From Sesbania bispinosa (lineage: Eukaryota > Streptophyta > Magnoliopsida > Fabales > Fabaceae), in contig QLOH01000125.1 of the NCBI GenBank assembly GCA_026901365.1, forward strand, positions 620,001-684,000: a stretch of 64,000 nucleotides of DNA. Reading direction: 5' to 3'. Positions within the stretch are counted from its first letter, which is position 1, and every line of letters starts with the position of its first letter. Positions 1 through 11,450 of the stretch are shown piece after piece. The notes under the pieces were generated by a model. It saw only the letters and a list, made by a program, of their open reading frames with translations. It was not told where the DNA came from and searched no databases. The position numbers and the translations under genes are program-made.

Positions 1-325
1 TGTCTGAGAGCCTGGAGAGGCTTGGTGGAAGAAAGAATACACTACACTTGGTTAAGTGTCTGAGAGCCTGGAGAGGCTTGGTGGAAGAAAGAATACTTGT
101 TAAGCCTGGAGAGGCTTGGTTGACAAAGAATACTTGGTTTAGAGCCTGGAGAGGCTTGGTAAGAAAGAATACTTGTTGAGCCTGGAGAGGCTTGGTTGAC
201 AAAGAATACTTATTGAGCCTGGAGAGGCTTGGTAAGAAAGAATACTGCATGAGTTGCCTGAAGAGGCAGGTTAAAACAAAGGAATACTCTTTGTTTAGCC
301 TGAAGAGGCTGAGGTAAAAGAATAC
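1..325 (+). repeat. Degenerate tandem array in the SIRE-a LTR
   Basis: About eight units of roughly 35-57 bases share the core GCCTGGAGAGGCTTGGT followed by GAAAGAATACTTG. Later units drift to GCCTGAAGAGGC. The core contains a short inverted repeat (GCCT..AGGC), so each unit could form a small hairpin. The same array lies in the other LTR at about 6799-7130. A single diverged unit (GGAGCCTGAAGAGGCT) is also visible in the SIRE-b LTRs near 11015 and 22600, suggesting a conserved cis element of this lineage. Confidence 0.75.
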
Positions 326-948
326 TTGTATCTGAGTTTAGATAGTGGAAAATCCAGTGGTTGTTTGCCTCTGGGATTGGATGTAGCTCACAGGTTTGTG
401 AGTGAACCAGGATAAATTTTGTGCCTAAGTTTTCTTTCCCTTAATCTCTTTATTTACAGTTTTCATATTTATGTTGGGGATTGAAAAGTATTTTTCATAA
501 TAAACTTAACACAACTATTTCAATAAAATGATCTTTCATATGAACAAAACATGAAATGTCTCTCATATCATTTGAAGCATTACAAAGAATGTACCTTGAA
601 GAACTTCTGAAATAATTATCTGAAGTGAGTCTGGAAAGAGCTCAGTTCAGAAATCAGAAACAGACTTCAGACAACCTCTAGTCATCTGAAGTATTTCAGA
701 AACAGTTCTGAAAATACTCTTTGTAACAATCTTCAGAAGATACTTTGAGAAGCCTCTGTTTAAAACAATCTTAAGCTTTAGAAGAAACTATATTTTTCTT
801 ATCTTCCGCATGTTTTAATTATCTTTGATCTTAAGACTTGTTTTGAACATTGTTCATCTTCATGATTTAAATTAAAGATTTCCAAAACCAATCAAAAATC
901 TTAACACACTATTCAACCCCCCTTCTAGTGTTTCCTGTGGTTCTAACA
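1..948 (+). repeat. 5' LTR of SIRE-a (3' portion only)
   Basis: This is the final third of an LTR, cut by the window edge. It ends TTCTAACA at 948, directly before the primer-binding site, and matches the end of the LTR at 4792-7753 with scattered substitutions. Its first 320 bases are a degenerate tandem array (see separate entry). Confidence 0.85.
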
Positions 949-950
949 AT

Positions 951-965
951 TGGTATCAGAGATCA
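951..965 (+). other. Primer-binding site of SIRE-a (initiator tRNA-Met type)
   Basis: TGGTATCAGAG begins two bases after the LTR end. This is the standard plant LTR-retrotransposon minus-strand primer site matching the 3' end of initiator methionine tRNA. It fixes the left LTR boundary at 948. Confidence 0.85.
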
Positions 966-1667
966 CCTTCGGGTTGAGCATCTAACAAATGCAGAAGGAG
1001 TAGATCCTCAGTAGATGGAAATCTCACCAAGCTGAAGCAACTCTGAAGAATGATAATGAGAAAAGAAAATCATTTTCTTAAAACTCATTATTCATACAAG
1101 GCATCATTCAGAAGGATGAAACTGGAAAAGGAAAGTACATCTATCTCAAGATCATATACGGGTAACATCTTTCCTATCCTGGTCTTAATATAATTGTTGG
1201 TTGCTGCATGTTTTGTGTGTTATTGAAATTGTTAACGTATAAGTGTATTTGTGTGAAAATAAATGATTGCATGCTAACTGTCCTTTATGTATGTATTTAA
1301 TTATGCATAAAAATTACCTTATGCATATTACTTGTTTGTGTGCATATTATCTGCATCGTATGCGTGAATATATGTGTATATTTATTTTAGTAAATGAAGA
1401 GTCATGTATGTTTATCATGATTATTATTAAATGTGATATGGTGTAACGTGGATCAATGTATCATCAACCGGTTTCTCATAATTGGCACGATGCACAACTC
1501 TCAATAATTGCTTGGTGCATGTAACCGTTATTCTTCATTGAACGAAGCAATGCTTGATTGCCTATTTAAGAATTGGAAGATCATCATAGGAACTACACTT
1601 CAATCAACTTATCCTCAAGAGCCAGAACTCTTCAAGCACCTTAATCTCTTAAGATCAATCGTACTCA
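966..1667 (+). other. SIRE-a 5' untranslated leader
   Basis: This stretch between the primer-binding site and the env-like ORF is AT-rich (for example TATGTGTATATTTATTTTAG near 1370). I see no gag-like reading frame. The short ORF at 1508-1696 overlaps the real start and has no recognisable content. A packaging signal would be expected here but cannot be identified by eye. Confidence 0.5.
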
Positions 1668-2648
1668 ATGGCCAACATGTCTGCATCATCAAATGACTCA
1701 AACCATCCCATGTTTGATGAGAGAATCATACCTTCTAAATTGGTCAATCTCTCTGACTTTGATGAGGCTGATTATAAAATCTTAGAGTACTTTGACGCCG
1801 TGGGGTGGACTCCCTTCTTCAACAACATTTCCTCACCATGGCATGAGGAAAGTGTGTTGGAGTTCTGGAACAACTCCACAAGGGTATCTAGACCTGGTAG
1901 GACTGGAATTGAGACAAAGGTGACGAGAAGATTATTGTTCGTGGACACCAAACTGATTGCTGAGGTGATTGGTGTGCCTGCTAGAGGAGAACAATATTTT
2001 CATAAGTGGGAATCCCTGCATGGTGGAACTTTCGTATTTGATGAACATCTCTTTGGAGGAAGACGGCTAGCCCCTTACAGACCTTCACAACTTCTGAGCA
2101 TTCCTAGAGCACTTCTTGCTGTGCTAAACTGTTGTATCCTTCCCCGAAGAAACAACAAGTTGGTGATCAATTTGATGGAAAGGTTTGTGCTGGGACATTT
2201 GCTGACAAAGAAGAAGATCAGTCTCCCTTGGGTGCTGCCGTTTCATATGTCTTTTAGGAATGAGATGGATAATGAGAACTTCTACACTCACAACACCTTG
2301 ATAATGAAAATTCTGATACACAAAGGCTTTCCAGTGGAAAGTCACTTTGACCAACCGCCTCCTAACTTCTTCACTCCGGCTGCATATGCTGAGTTAGACC
2401 GGACTCTTATTGAAAGAGAAGAAGCTCCTGAGAATCAAGTGGTTATTCCTCATCTTTTCGCTACACGCAATGAAGAAGGAACTGAAGATACCCACTTAAA
2501 GTCTCGAAAAAGGAAAAGGATGATGTTGGGTGCATATCATCTGAAGAAGGTGAATGGCAGAATTTCCAGGCTTGCAAGAAGATTGAGAGCCGATGAGAAG
2601 GAGCTTAAAAAGCTCAGAGCTGAAAAGAAGAATGTTGATGATTACTGA
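1668..2648 (+). CDS. Env-like / 'putative plant transposon protein' domain ORF of SIRE-a
   Basis: An intact 326-residue ORF starting at an ATG. Residues about 25-220 follow the layout of the plant-transposon-associated domain I recall as PF20167: a WTPFF segment, then VLEFWNN, then a beta-rich stretch leading to EVIGVPARG, then a hydrophobic segment with LSIPRALLAVLNCCILPRR, LVLGHLL-like helices and a conserved tail. The C-terminus (about 275-326) is strongly charged (KSRKRKRMM, DEKELKKLRAEKK) and could form a coiled coil. In autonomous Sireviruses such ORFs lie after pol and are called env-like, but I see no signal peptide or clear membrane anchor. The function is unknown. It is the only protein of this element, and it has no stops or frameshifts. 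Confidence 0.7.
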   Translation: MANMSASSNDSNHPMFDERIIPSKLVNLSDFDEADYKILEYFDAVGWTPFFNNISSPWHEESVLEFWNNSTRVSRPGRTGIETKVTRRLLFVDTKLIAEVIGVPARGEQYFHKWESLHGGTFVFDEHLFGGRRLAPYRPSQLLSIPRALLAVLNCCILPRRNNKLVINLMERFVLGHLLTKKKISLPWVLPFHMSFRNEMDNENFYTHNTLIMKILIHKGFPVESHFDQPPPNFFTPAAYAELDRTLIEREEAPENQVVIPHLFATRNEEGTEDTHLKSRKRKRMMLGAYHLKKVNGRISRLARRLRADEKELKKLRAEKKNVDDY

Positions 2649-4791
2649 GAACCCATCTGATGATCAATGTTTCTCTTGTGTCTTTTCATTTCTCTTAATT
2701 TTTTTGTTATCATTTCTTTATAATAGTAATAATTAGTCTTCTGCTCTGTTCCATCCTTGATACATTCTACGTGGTCTATGACTGTTTATACTGTTTCTCT
2801 TGTAACTTTGTATGCTTAAATGAATCTTTAACTTAACACACTTCTTTAAATGGTACAACTAAAAGATAAAATCAATTAACTTAATAAGATAAGGACATAA
2901 TTAAAATTTATATATTAAGACAAGTTCTTGCTGAAATATAATAAAATTGAAATTATTAACCTAAGACATTTGTTTTAGTGATTAACTAATTCTATTAAGT
3001 AATATCAGATGCTACTGAAAGGTATTTTTAGTTTGTGTATGTTTCAGAATAAAGGTTTTGAAGATAGGTTTAAAAAAGACCATCTTCGGAAAAGGCTGAT
3101 TAAAGCAACATCATCTAAAAGAATGGCTAGTGTGATATCATCTCCATTGTCTGAACCTGTTCAGAGAGTTCATAAATAAACTTACTGAAATTATGGGTCA
3201 GAAATGTTAAGATGGTTGACACCATGCAATAATCCTACCTCAATACTTGAGAAGATAATTTTGACTTAGTAACATCCTTATTCTCTGAACCTGTTCAGAA
3301 GGCTCTCTATGAACCTGCTAAAATTGTGGGTCAGGAATGTTAAGGTGATTAATACTCAAGCCATTAAAGTCTATCTCAATACTTGAGGGATAGGTCAAGA
3401 TGATTGTTCAAAGAATCTCTTGGAGCACATACTGGAACTTGCAGATATCAAGAAACCTCAGAAAAAGGAAAAGTCTCTAAAGAAAGGTGCAATGTCAGAA
3501 AAGCATTCTTCCATCCAGAGAATAATGAGGAAATCTAATGGTAACATCACTTCATCTTAAAACTTAAATATCTGTGAAAAATGTCCTCTAGTAAAGATTT
3601 TAATCAACAAATAAAATTTTAAGAAAAGACTTAAAAGACTCAAAATGTTAAAAGCTTCTCAGATAATAATAATCATAAAATCTCTTTGCGTTGTCTGAAA
3701 AGTCTGTTTTAAAATTTTTCCTTTTTAAAATGTTTTCTCACATCCTCTCCTCTATTTTCTATTTTCTATTCTGTTTCTAAAAAGGTATTTTAAAAAAGTA
3801 TTTTCAAAATTTTTTTTCTTTGTATATATCAAATGTTTTGAAAAAATTTAAACTTGTGTATTTCTGTTTTTATTTCAGTTTCTTTTTTTTTATCAAAAGT
3901 TGTTTCATTTAACAGTTGGTATTTATTCCTTAATCTTTGGTATCTGAATAATAATAATAACAATTTGAGTAATAACGTCTCTGCAAAATTAGAACAACTG
4001 ATATCAAGATTCAGACAATGTCTAAAAACTTTAATGTAAGATAAAAAGGGGGAGAAATATAAACAGTAAAGAAATACAGCTAAGCAATAATGGTAAAAGT
4101 AAGTGGACTTAAAATAGGAAGAGAGATATGAAATTCAACATAGTGAACCTTTTTAATTAATGACAAAAGGGGGAGAAATATATAACTAACAAAATGTTGG
4201 AAATATTGTATGTACTACTAAAAGTATATAAAAGGGGGAGAAATATAAAAGGAGGAGAAATATAAAAACTAACAAAATGATGTATGAAACAGGTAACTAG
4301 AAACTCAGAAGATAACAACTATCATAACTGAAAGTATAACAGTAAGAATAACTTATGATAACAATTGATATATGTAATAATAGTGTAATTATATAACAAT
4401 TGGTATCTGAGATAAGTTAATAATATATGGTATTATTAGTTCTCAATGGTTAACAAACAACTAATAATTGGTATCTAAAATATTAACATCTAGTTTCTAA
4501 GAAGTACTAATAATTGGTATCTAAAAGATTAAACATCTAGTTTCTAAGAAGTTAACAATTGGAATCTAAAGATTAACATCTGGTTTCTAAAGGATAAGTT
4601 AACAAAATGTATCTAATCTTGTTAGTATTTAGAATATTAACAATTGGCAACATTTAACAAACTAAAGAATAAATGTTCTTCTCAGGGGGAGTATTATAGA
4701 TAGGGGAGCCCTCTATATACTTAACCATTTTTCCTTAAAACATTTTGTAAGTTATACATATCTTATTTGTCATCATTAAAAAGGGGGAGAT
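2649..4791 (+). other. SIRE-a 3' non-coding tail with multiple polypurine tracts
   Basis: AT-rich non-coding DNA after the env-like ORF. AAAGGGGGAGAAATATA-type tracts occur near 4045, 4167 and 4231. A CAGGGGGAGTATTA tract lies near 4684. The LTR-proximal AAAAAGGGGGAGAT ends at 4791. Repeated polypurine tracts upstream of the 3' LTR are a reported Sirevirus hallmark. Between 4370 and 4640 the text also repeats imperfect units (ACAATTGGTATCTAA, TAACATCTAGTTTCTAAGAAG) that resemble decayed tandem duplications. Confidence 0.65.
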
Positions 4792-7753
4792 TGTGAAGTC
4801 TATTAATCAGTTTGAGCATTCAAACCTGACTCAAAGACTTAATATCCTTTAGTTTTAATGATTAACAAATAAGATTATATAAGAACATAATAAGAACAAA
4901 TAAGATTATATAAACAGATTCTACTGAGAAAGGTATTGGTTTGTTGATTGTGTTTCAGGTTGGAATATTCATAAGAAGACTTGATGAACAAAATAAGAAT
5001 CAGAAGATCACGATCAGAAGAACAAATGCACAAAATCAGAAGATCAGGATCAGAAGAACAAATGCAGGATTTAATATAAAGGTTGTCTGAAGTGTTGAAG
5101 TTGTCTGAAGTACGCAACCTGTCTGAAGTGTTGAAGCCTTCTGAAGTAAGCAACTCGTCTAAAGCGTAGAAGCTGTCTGAAGTACGCAACTCGTCTAAAG
5201 CGTTGAAGCTGTCTGAAGTAAGCAACTCGTCTGAAGTGTTGAAGTTGTCTGAAGAATGCAACTCGTCTGAAGTGTTGAAGCTGTCTAAAGTGCGCAACCC
5301 GTCTGAAGACGTGAAGATCATCTGAAGACGTGAAGACTATCTGAAGAAGTCTACAAACAGAATCAAGAATTGATCTCTTGAAGACGTTGCTAAAGTATAA
5401 AGCACACTCTACCAAAATGGAGTACACTTATTTCAGTATAAAAGCTAAACATGTTTTTATGCCTCGATCAAAGTCTTACACAAATAAGGAAACTCTGCAA
5501 TGACTTTCTCCAATGACCGCTGCACCTGCAACAAAAGGCATTTTTGTGTGCGCAGACCTATTGCACCTGCTGCTGCCCAGAACTGATCAGAAGACTGAGT
5601 AAAAGCAACCAGAAAGATGTTTGAATAAAACATATTAAATTCAACATCTTTATTCATCTATATCTCAGAAGAAGAAAATGCAAAGAAGAACAGAGCAGCA
5701 ATCGTCTGAAGAAAAGAAGAAATATATTATCTGAAGAAAAGAGCTTATTGAAAGCATCTCAAGCTGGAGAATTAAAATAAGCTTGAAACAATTATATAAG
5801 ATGAGCACATGTTGAAGCTGATAAAATTACAATGAGATAAAAGCAAGCATTTGAGTATATGTGAAGAAATCAATTGTCTGAACATATAAACTCTCTAAGT
5901 GCATGGAACAGACTTCAGCATTGAAGAAATTAATACAGAAGCTAAGACTATATGAATCAACGACTATAATATCATATGTCTTTATTCAAAGAAGAAACTG
6001 CAACAACAGCTATTCGACAAGACACCTCACTCAAAGAAGAAAGAAGAAATGGTGTCAGGAGCAAATGCAGAATAGGCTAAAGGACAAATTCAACGGATAC
6101 CTCCTCATATACACTCCTAAGGAAATCAGAGGAAATCAGAAGAAAGTAGAAGAAAGTCAAGAGAGAGAATTAGCACAAATATATCAAGAAAATCTCTCAA
6201 AAGAGCTCATCATCTATAGAAGTGTCAGAACAGGGTCTTCTGAACACTTACTTGCTTAAGAAGAAGCAACCGTTTGAGACTCTATCACACAACGGCTATT
6301 TGAGCCACATCATCAACATCTCAACGGTATTATGAATCATCTTCAAACGGCTATATTCCAATAGAACATATAAATAGCCTCAAGATTGAAATTGAAGATG
6401 TTGCCGACCTATTGGTCAGTTAGTCAAAGATTGTTGTTCGGAAGAACAACCAACCAAGTTGGGCAAAATGACAATGAACCAATAATGGTTTGAAGCCACG
6501 AATGTACCTTGGTTATTCCAATGATACGGGTGAGAATGTAGCCCATGGAAACCAATGGTTGGAGAACAAGGCTGGAGCTTAAAGTCAGTATCTACCTAGC
6601 CAATTCTCAGAGGATGTTATTCCTCATATCAGAGACAGGGATTGTACTTAAACTTATATACTTGTATCACTGTCTTACCCTTGTACTTAGAATTCATTCA
6701 TTGTATCCTGAGTAGTACTCAGTTAACCTCTAGTACAGGAAGAGATTAAGTTTATGTTTCATGGAAACTTAAACTTGGTTTAATTTGTAAACACTTTATG
6801 TGTCTGAGAGCTTGGAGAGGCTTGGTGGAAGAAAGAATACTCTACACTTGGTTAAGTGTCTGAGAGCCTGGAGAGGCTTGGTGGAAGAAAGAATACTTGT
6901 TAAGCCTGGAGAGGCTTGGTTGACAAAGAGTACTTGGTTTAGAGCCTAGAGAGGCTTGGTAAGAAAGAATACTTGTTGAGCCTGGAGAGGCTTGGTTGAC
7001 AAAGAATACTTATTGAGCCTGGAGAGGCTTGGTAAGAAAGAATACTGCATGAGTTGCCTGAAGAGGCAGTTGAAAACAAAGGAATACTTGTTGTTTAGCC
7101 TGAAGAGGCTGTGGTAAAAAAATACTTGTATCTGGCTTCAGATAGTGGAAAATCCAGTGGTTGTTTGCCTCTGGGACTGGATGTAGCTCACGAGTTTGTG
7201 AGTGAACCAGGATAAATTTTGTGCCTAAGTTTTCTTTCCCTTAATCTCTTTATTTACAGTTTTCATATTCATGTTGGGGATTGAAAAGTATTTTTCATAA
7301 TAAACTTAACACAACTATTTCAATAAAATGATCTTTCATATGAACAAAACATGAAATGTCTCTCATATCATTTGAGGCATTACAAAGAATGTACCTTGAA
7401 GAACTTCTAAAATAATTATCTGAAGTGAGTCTGGAAAGAGCTCAGTTCAGAAATCAGAAACAGACTTCAGACAACCTCTAGTCATCTGAAGTATTTCAGA
7501 AACCGTTCTGAAAATACTCTTTGTAATAATCTTTAGAAGATACTTTGAGAAGCCTCTGTTTAAAACAATCTTAAGCTTTAGAAGAAACTCTATTTTTCTT
7601 ATCTTCCGCACGTTTTAATTATCTCTGATCTTAAGACTTGTTTTGGACATTGTTCATCTTCATGATTTAAATTAAAGATTTCCAAAATCAATCAAAAAGC
7701 TTAAAACACTATTCAACCCCCCCCCCTTTCTAGTGTTTCCTGTGGTTCTAACA
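4792..7753 (+). repeat. 3' LTR of SIRE-a (about 2.96 kb)
   Basis: Starts TGTGAAGTC immediately after the polypurine tract and ends TTCTAACA at 7753. Its last 950 bases pair with the left LTR. It contains a 41-base tandem array (5087-5310) and the GCCTGGAGAGGC array (6799-7130). ORFs inside it on either strand are repeat-driven or short and I do not regard them as genes. The next base enters a gag reading frame in mid-gene with no primer-binding site, so this LTR was not the 5' LTR of what follows. Confidence 0.85.
5087..5310 (+). repeat. 41-base tandem repeat in the SIRE-a LTR
   Basis: About five and a half units of the form GTCTGAAGTGTTGAAG followed by CTGTCTGAAGTACGCAACTC, with a few substitutions per unit. 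The period is close to 41 bases. Because 41 is not a multiple of three, all frames stay open by chance, which explains the repetitive minus-strand ORFs here. Confidence 0.8.
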
Positions 7754-9850
7754 GACCCCCTGCCTTCAATGGTTTCGATTATCATTATTGGAGAGATCGT
7801 ATGATGCTCTTCATCGAAAGCAGCAATATAGATCTTTGGGACGTATTGACGGATGGTGACTATACTCCCACCAACAATGGTGTGCTTATTCCCAAGTCAG
7901 AATGGACGGGAGAACAGAAGGAACGTGTACAACTCAATGCTAAAGCTAAACTCTACTTAATTTGTTCCCTGAGCAAATCAGAATATGAGAAGGTACATGG
8001 TTGCTCCTCGGCTAAGGAAATATGGGACACTCTGTCTGCGGTTCATGAAGGAACTGACAATGTGAAACAGTCTAAAATCAGCATGTTAGGGCATCAATAT
8101 GAGATGTTCAAAATGCATGAGACTGAATCAATTGATTAGATGTTCGGGAGATTTCAGACCATCATCAATGGACTAAAATCTTTGGGAAAGACTTACGACT
8201 CAGGAGAAAATAATCGCAAGATTTTGAGAAGTCTACCAAAGATTTGGAGGCCCAAGGTATTTGCCCTTCAAGAAGCAAAAGACCTCAACTCTCTACGAAT
8301 GGAGGAACTTTTTGGATCCCTCAAGGTCCATGAGCTGGAACTAGGAGAAGATGCCCCTAAGAAGAAGTCTCTTGCGCTAAAAGCCAAGTCCAAGCTGGGG
8401 AAAACTGCTTCTCAAAAGGCCCTGAAGGTAGATGAGTCCTCAGAAGACTCAGGAGACTCAGAAAGTGACTCAGATGAGGATAATGATCTTGCTATGCTGA
8501 GCAGAAGGATCAAGAGGATGCTTCAGAAGAAGGGAAGATTCAGAAAGTCATTCTCATCTGACAACAAGATAAGAAAGTCGGGAAAAGATACCTTTTCTGA
8601 CAAAGTAACGTGCTTCGAGTGTAAACAACCTGGTCACATAAAGGCCGATTGTCCTAAACTAAGAAGATTCTCTTCAAAGACGAAGAAATTTCCGAAGAAG
8701 AAGAAAGGGTAAATGGCCACGTGGGAAGATCTTGATGAGTTCACCTCTGATGAGGATGAAGAAGATACTAAAGAAGCCAACCTGTGTATAATGGCGAGCC
8801 TTCCTTCGTCAGACAGCTCTGAATCAGAAACTCTGCAAGATATGTATGATCTAGTGGAAAGCTCTAAGGAACTTTTTCATGAGTACAAAGATCTATCAAG
8901 AGCATTCACTGAAGTGGCTATAAAAAATGAAACTCTTGAAGCTGAAAATTTGTCACTCAAGGAAAAGCTTCTTAGCTCTGATATTTTTTATTCAGCAAGT
9001 TTGAGAACTGAAAATGAGAATCTAAAAAAACAAGTTGCTGAACTCACAAAAGATCTGGCTGCTTTTGTCAGTGGAACCAAGAATCTAAATGTGCTTCTGG
9101 GTGTCCAAACAAATCCCAAAAGCAAAAGTGGTCTTGGTCATTCAGACACTTCCTCTATGCATGATGTTTAAAGTTAAAAATGCCGATAAGGCTAAGAAAG
9201 GTAAGGGATGCCTTCATTGTGGCAAGCCTGGACATGATATGTCACAATGCCGACACAAAATAGGTAGACCTCCTGCTAACTAAAAAAGGACCCAAAAAGA
9301 TGTGGGTACCTAAAACTTTAATTTTTCCTGTTGCAGATGTGTTTAACAGGACAAAGGAGACACCACAAGTGGTACCTGGACAGTGGTTACTCGCGACACA
9401 TGACATGAGAAAGGTCTTTGTTCCAAAACCTTAGATCTAAGGATGGTGGAGTGGTGACCTTTGGAGGAGATCAGAAAGGCAAAATCACTAGCGTAGGTTC
9501 AGTAGGTATATCTCCTTTATCTGTCATCCATAATGTTCTCTTGGTTGAAGGTCTCCAACACAACCTGTTGAGCATAAGTCAATTATGTGACAGTGGTTTT
9601 GTTGTATCCTTCACAAGGGATGACTGCATAGTCAGAAACTCTTCTGACCAAATCATTTTTACTGCAAAGAGACACAGCAATGTGTACAAAATTGATCTTG
9701 AGGACCTAGCATATCAAAATGTAACTTGTCTCATTTATGTAAAAGATGAAAAACAGATTTGGCATCAGAAACTTGGACATGCCAGCTCGAGATTAATCTC
9801 AAAGCTCACAAAACACAAAACACATATCAAAATGTAACTTGTCTCATTTA
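7754..9850 (+). pseudogene. Sirevirus gag and start of pol, broken fragment
   Basis: Reads as copia gag from its 'PPAFNGFDYHYWRDRM' segment, so the first codons are missing. One frame runs from 7754 to about 9170, broken by an in-frame TAG at 8137-8139 and TAA at 8710-8712. A first zinc knuckle CFECKQPGHIKADC lies near 8611-8652, followed by an acidic and coiled-coil stretch (TWEDLDEFTSDEDEED; ENENLKKQVAELTKDL). After a frameshift near 9168 comes a second knuckle, CLHCGKPGHDMSQC. The protease-like motif LDSGYSRHMT lies near 9380. The pre-integrase domain (9418-9837) ends at IWHQKLGHASSRLISKL, where the element stops abruptly. Gag forms the particle core, but this copy cannot make a full product. 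Confidence 0.85.
9823..9850 (+). repeat. 28-base templated filler at the gag/LTR junction
   Basis: Bases 9823-9850 (CATATCAAAATGTAACTTGT and on) are an exact copy of 9710-9737, 113 bases upstream. The copy lies exactly between the end of the gag-pol fragment and the first base matching the SIRE-b LTR. This is the form expected of filler DNA made by template switching during double-strand-break repair. Confidence 0.8.
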
Positions 9851-11448
9851 CTGAAATGATGAATGAAAGCAAGAAAACAGTTGAGAAAATAAAGAGAAAA
9901 GTCTTCTGTAATAACATTCAAGAAGAACAAGTTCTGCAGAAGATACAGAAGATGCATTTCGATGGAAGAAACATGATTGGAAATATAAGAAGCAATTCAA
10001 AGAACAATAAAGGGGAGCCTGGACATTAAATGATTGGACTAAACCCAACTCAGTCCTTAAAATCAGATTCCCAGACTTGGATCAAATTATAAACATATTA
10101 GAAGGAAGATTCACTTTTGTAAAAAGTGAAGAAGCAGCACTTTGCTTGAGATTCATGACTTCCTCAGCTTCCCTAAGATGCAGTCAAACAAAAATTACAC
10201 TCTGAAGGACTCTACAATTCTCATATGTCATTAACAATCCTCTACAGCAGAAAGAAGGATTGTCTGCAAAAGAAATCTACTGTCAGACATGCTGCAGAAG
10301 AAGCAGAATCCATTAAATTCTATTTTTCTTATTTCTGTAGCTGCAGCTGAGTCAAATATATTTGGAATAATTTATGTCAAGTAAATTAAGGCCCATAATG
10401 TGCTCCCAGAAGAAATGGGTGCAGAATTCATAAGTTTTTTTGTCTGGAGAAGAAACATCCTACAGAAAGTATGACCAGTCAAAATGGCAGTTGTACCTGC
10501 AAGAGACCATTGCAACTTGATAGGGACAGCTCAAGGAACACAGCTGGAGGTCCAAGCATCTCTCCAACGGCTATTTCCTCCAATCTCCTATAAAAAGAGG
10601 ACTTCCCTTCAAGTTGAAACACACCTCTCACCAGAAGAAACTTCAAATCTTCAGAATTACAGTACATATCTTCTCGGCAATTTCTCTCTCTTCAAATCTC
10701 TAAGTTTCTGCTATCAAAAGTATTTGAGAGAGAGTTGGCTCATCACATTCCCTGTTGCGCATAAATTATACTAATTTTTGAGCCTTGTATTTATCATTTC
10801 CACTACTCACATCTTTTGTAAAATCACAAGGAGGCTTAAGATTGTTAGTGCCTCTTGTGACTGTGTAGTATGCTTGTAACCTGAGAGGTTTACTGAATTG
10901 TTGTGAGATAGACTGAGCAGAAAGGTCTGCAGAGTGTGTTTTTACAGTGTTTAGTGGCTGTACTTTCTGCAAAAGAAGTTGCAGTAAGTGTAAAGCCTTA
11001 AGAAGGAACTTGTTAGGAGCCTGAAGAGGCTACAGAAGAATACTAGGGGTAAAGTGTACCCAAGGTGACTGTAAACTGAAAGTTGAGTAAGAAAATCCTA
11101 CTTGGTGTAGGGACTGGACGTAGCCTCAGGTTGGAAAAGGTGAACCGGTATAAAAACTGTGTGTGCAATCTTCTTACCCTTACTCTTTTTATTTCATATT
11201 GATTACATGTGCATAAAACTATTTTGAAAACTACTTAATACCTAAGTAAGTGATACCTACAAGAGTTCCTATTAAAGGAATCATATCTTCTGTATACTAT
11301 ACATATCATAACACCTATCTTCTTGAGTCTTGTCTTCTAATACTCAGCCAAGCTTCACTTGAGCAGAATCTGTATTAGAAGGAATTTGCAGAAAATCAAA
11401 AGAAATCACAATTCAACCCCCCTTCTTGTGATTGGAATTTCAACTTCA
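9851..11448 (+). repeat. 5' LTR of SIRE-b, truncated at its 5' end
   Basis: Collinear with 21434-23033, with small indels. It contains a TATA-like GGTATAAAAAC near 11149, in the same place as CCAGTATAAAAT in the right LTR, so transcription probably began shortly downstream. It ends CAACTTCA at 11448. The ORFs within it have no gene-like content. Confidence 0.85.
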
Positions 11449-11450
11449 AT

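Larger units (their letters stand above)
1..7753 (+). mobile_element. SIRE-a: non-autonomous Sirevirus-like LTR retrotransposon, 5' end outside the window
   Basis: Bases 1-948 repeat almost exactly at about 6799-7753, which marks them as the right-hand parts of two LTRs. The left LTR is followed by a primer-binding site for initiator tRNA-Met. The right LTR is preceded by a polypurine tract and opens with TGTGAAGTC at 4792. The internal region (949-4791) is only 3.8 kb. It has no gag, protease, integrase or RT, just one 326-codon env-like ORF and a long AT-rich tail with repeated polypurine tracts. LTRs near 3 kb, several polypurine tracts and an env-like ORF are Sirevirus (SIRE1-type copia) traits. 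Mobilisation by an autonomous relative is inferred. Confidence 0.8.

Noticed and set aside
4875..5427. Minus-strand ORFs of 148 and 118 codons with repeated TSDxFN / FRRVAYFRQLQ text
   Set aside because: They are translations of a 41-base tandem array in two frames inside an LTR. The repeat period keeps all frames open and there is no independent coding signal.
9848..10972. Short ORFs on both strands at 9848-10972
   Set aside because: They lie wholly within the SIRE-b 5' LTR, differ from the matching region of the 3' LTR by indels, and show no domain.
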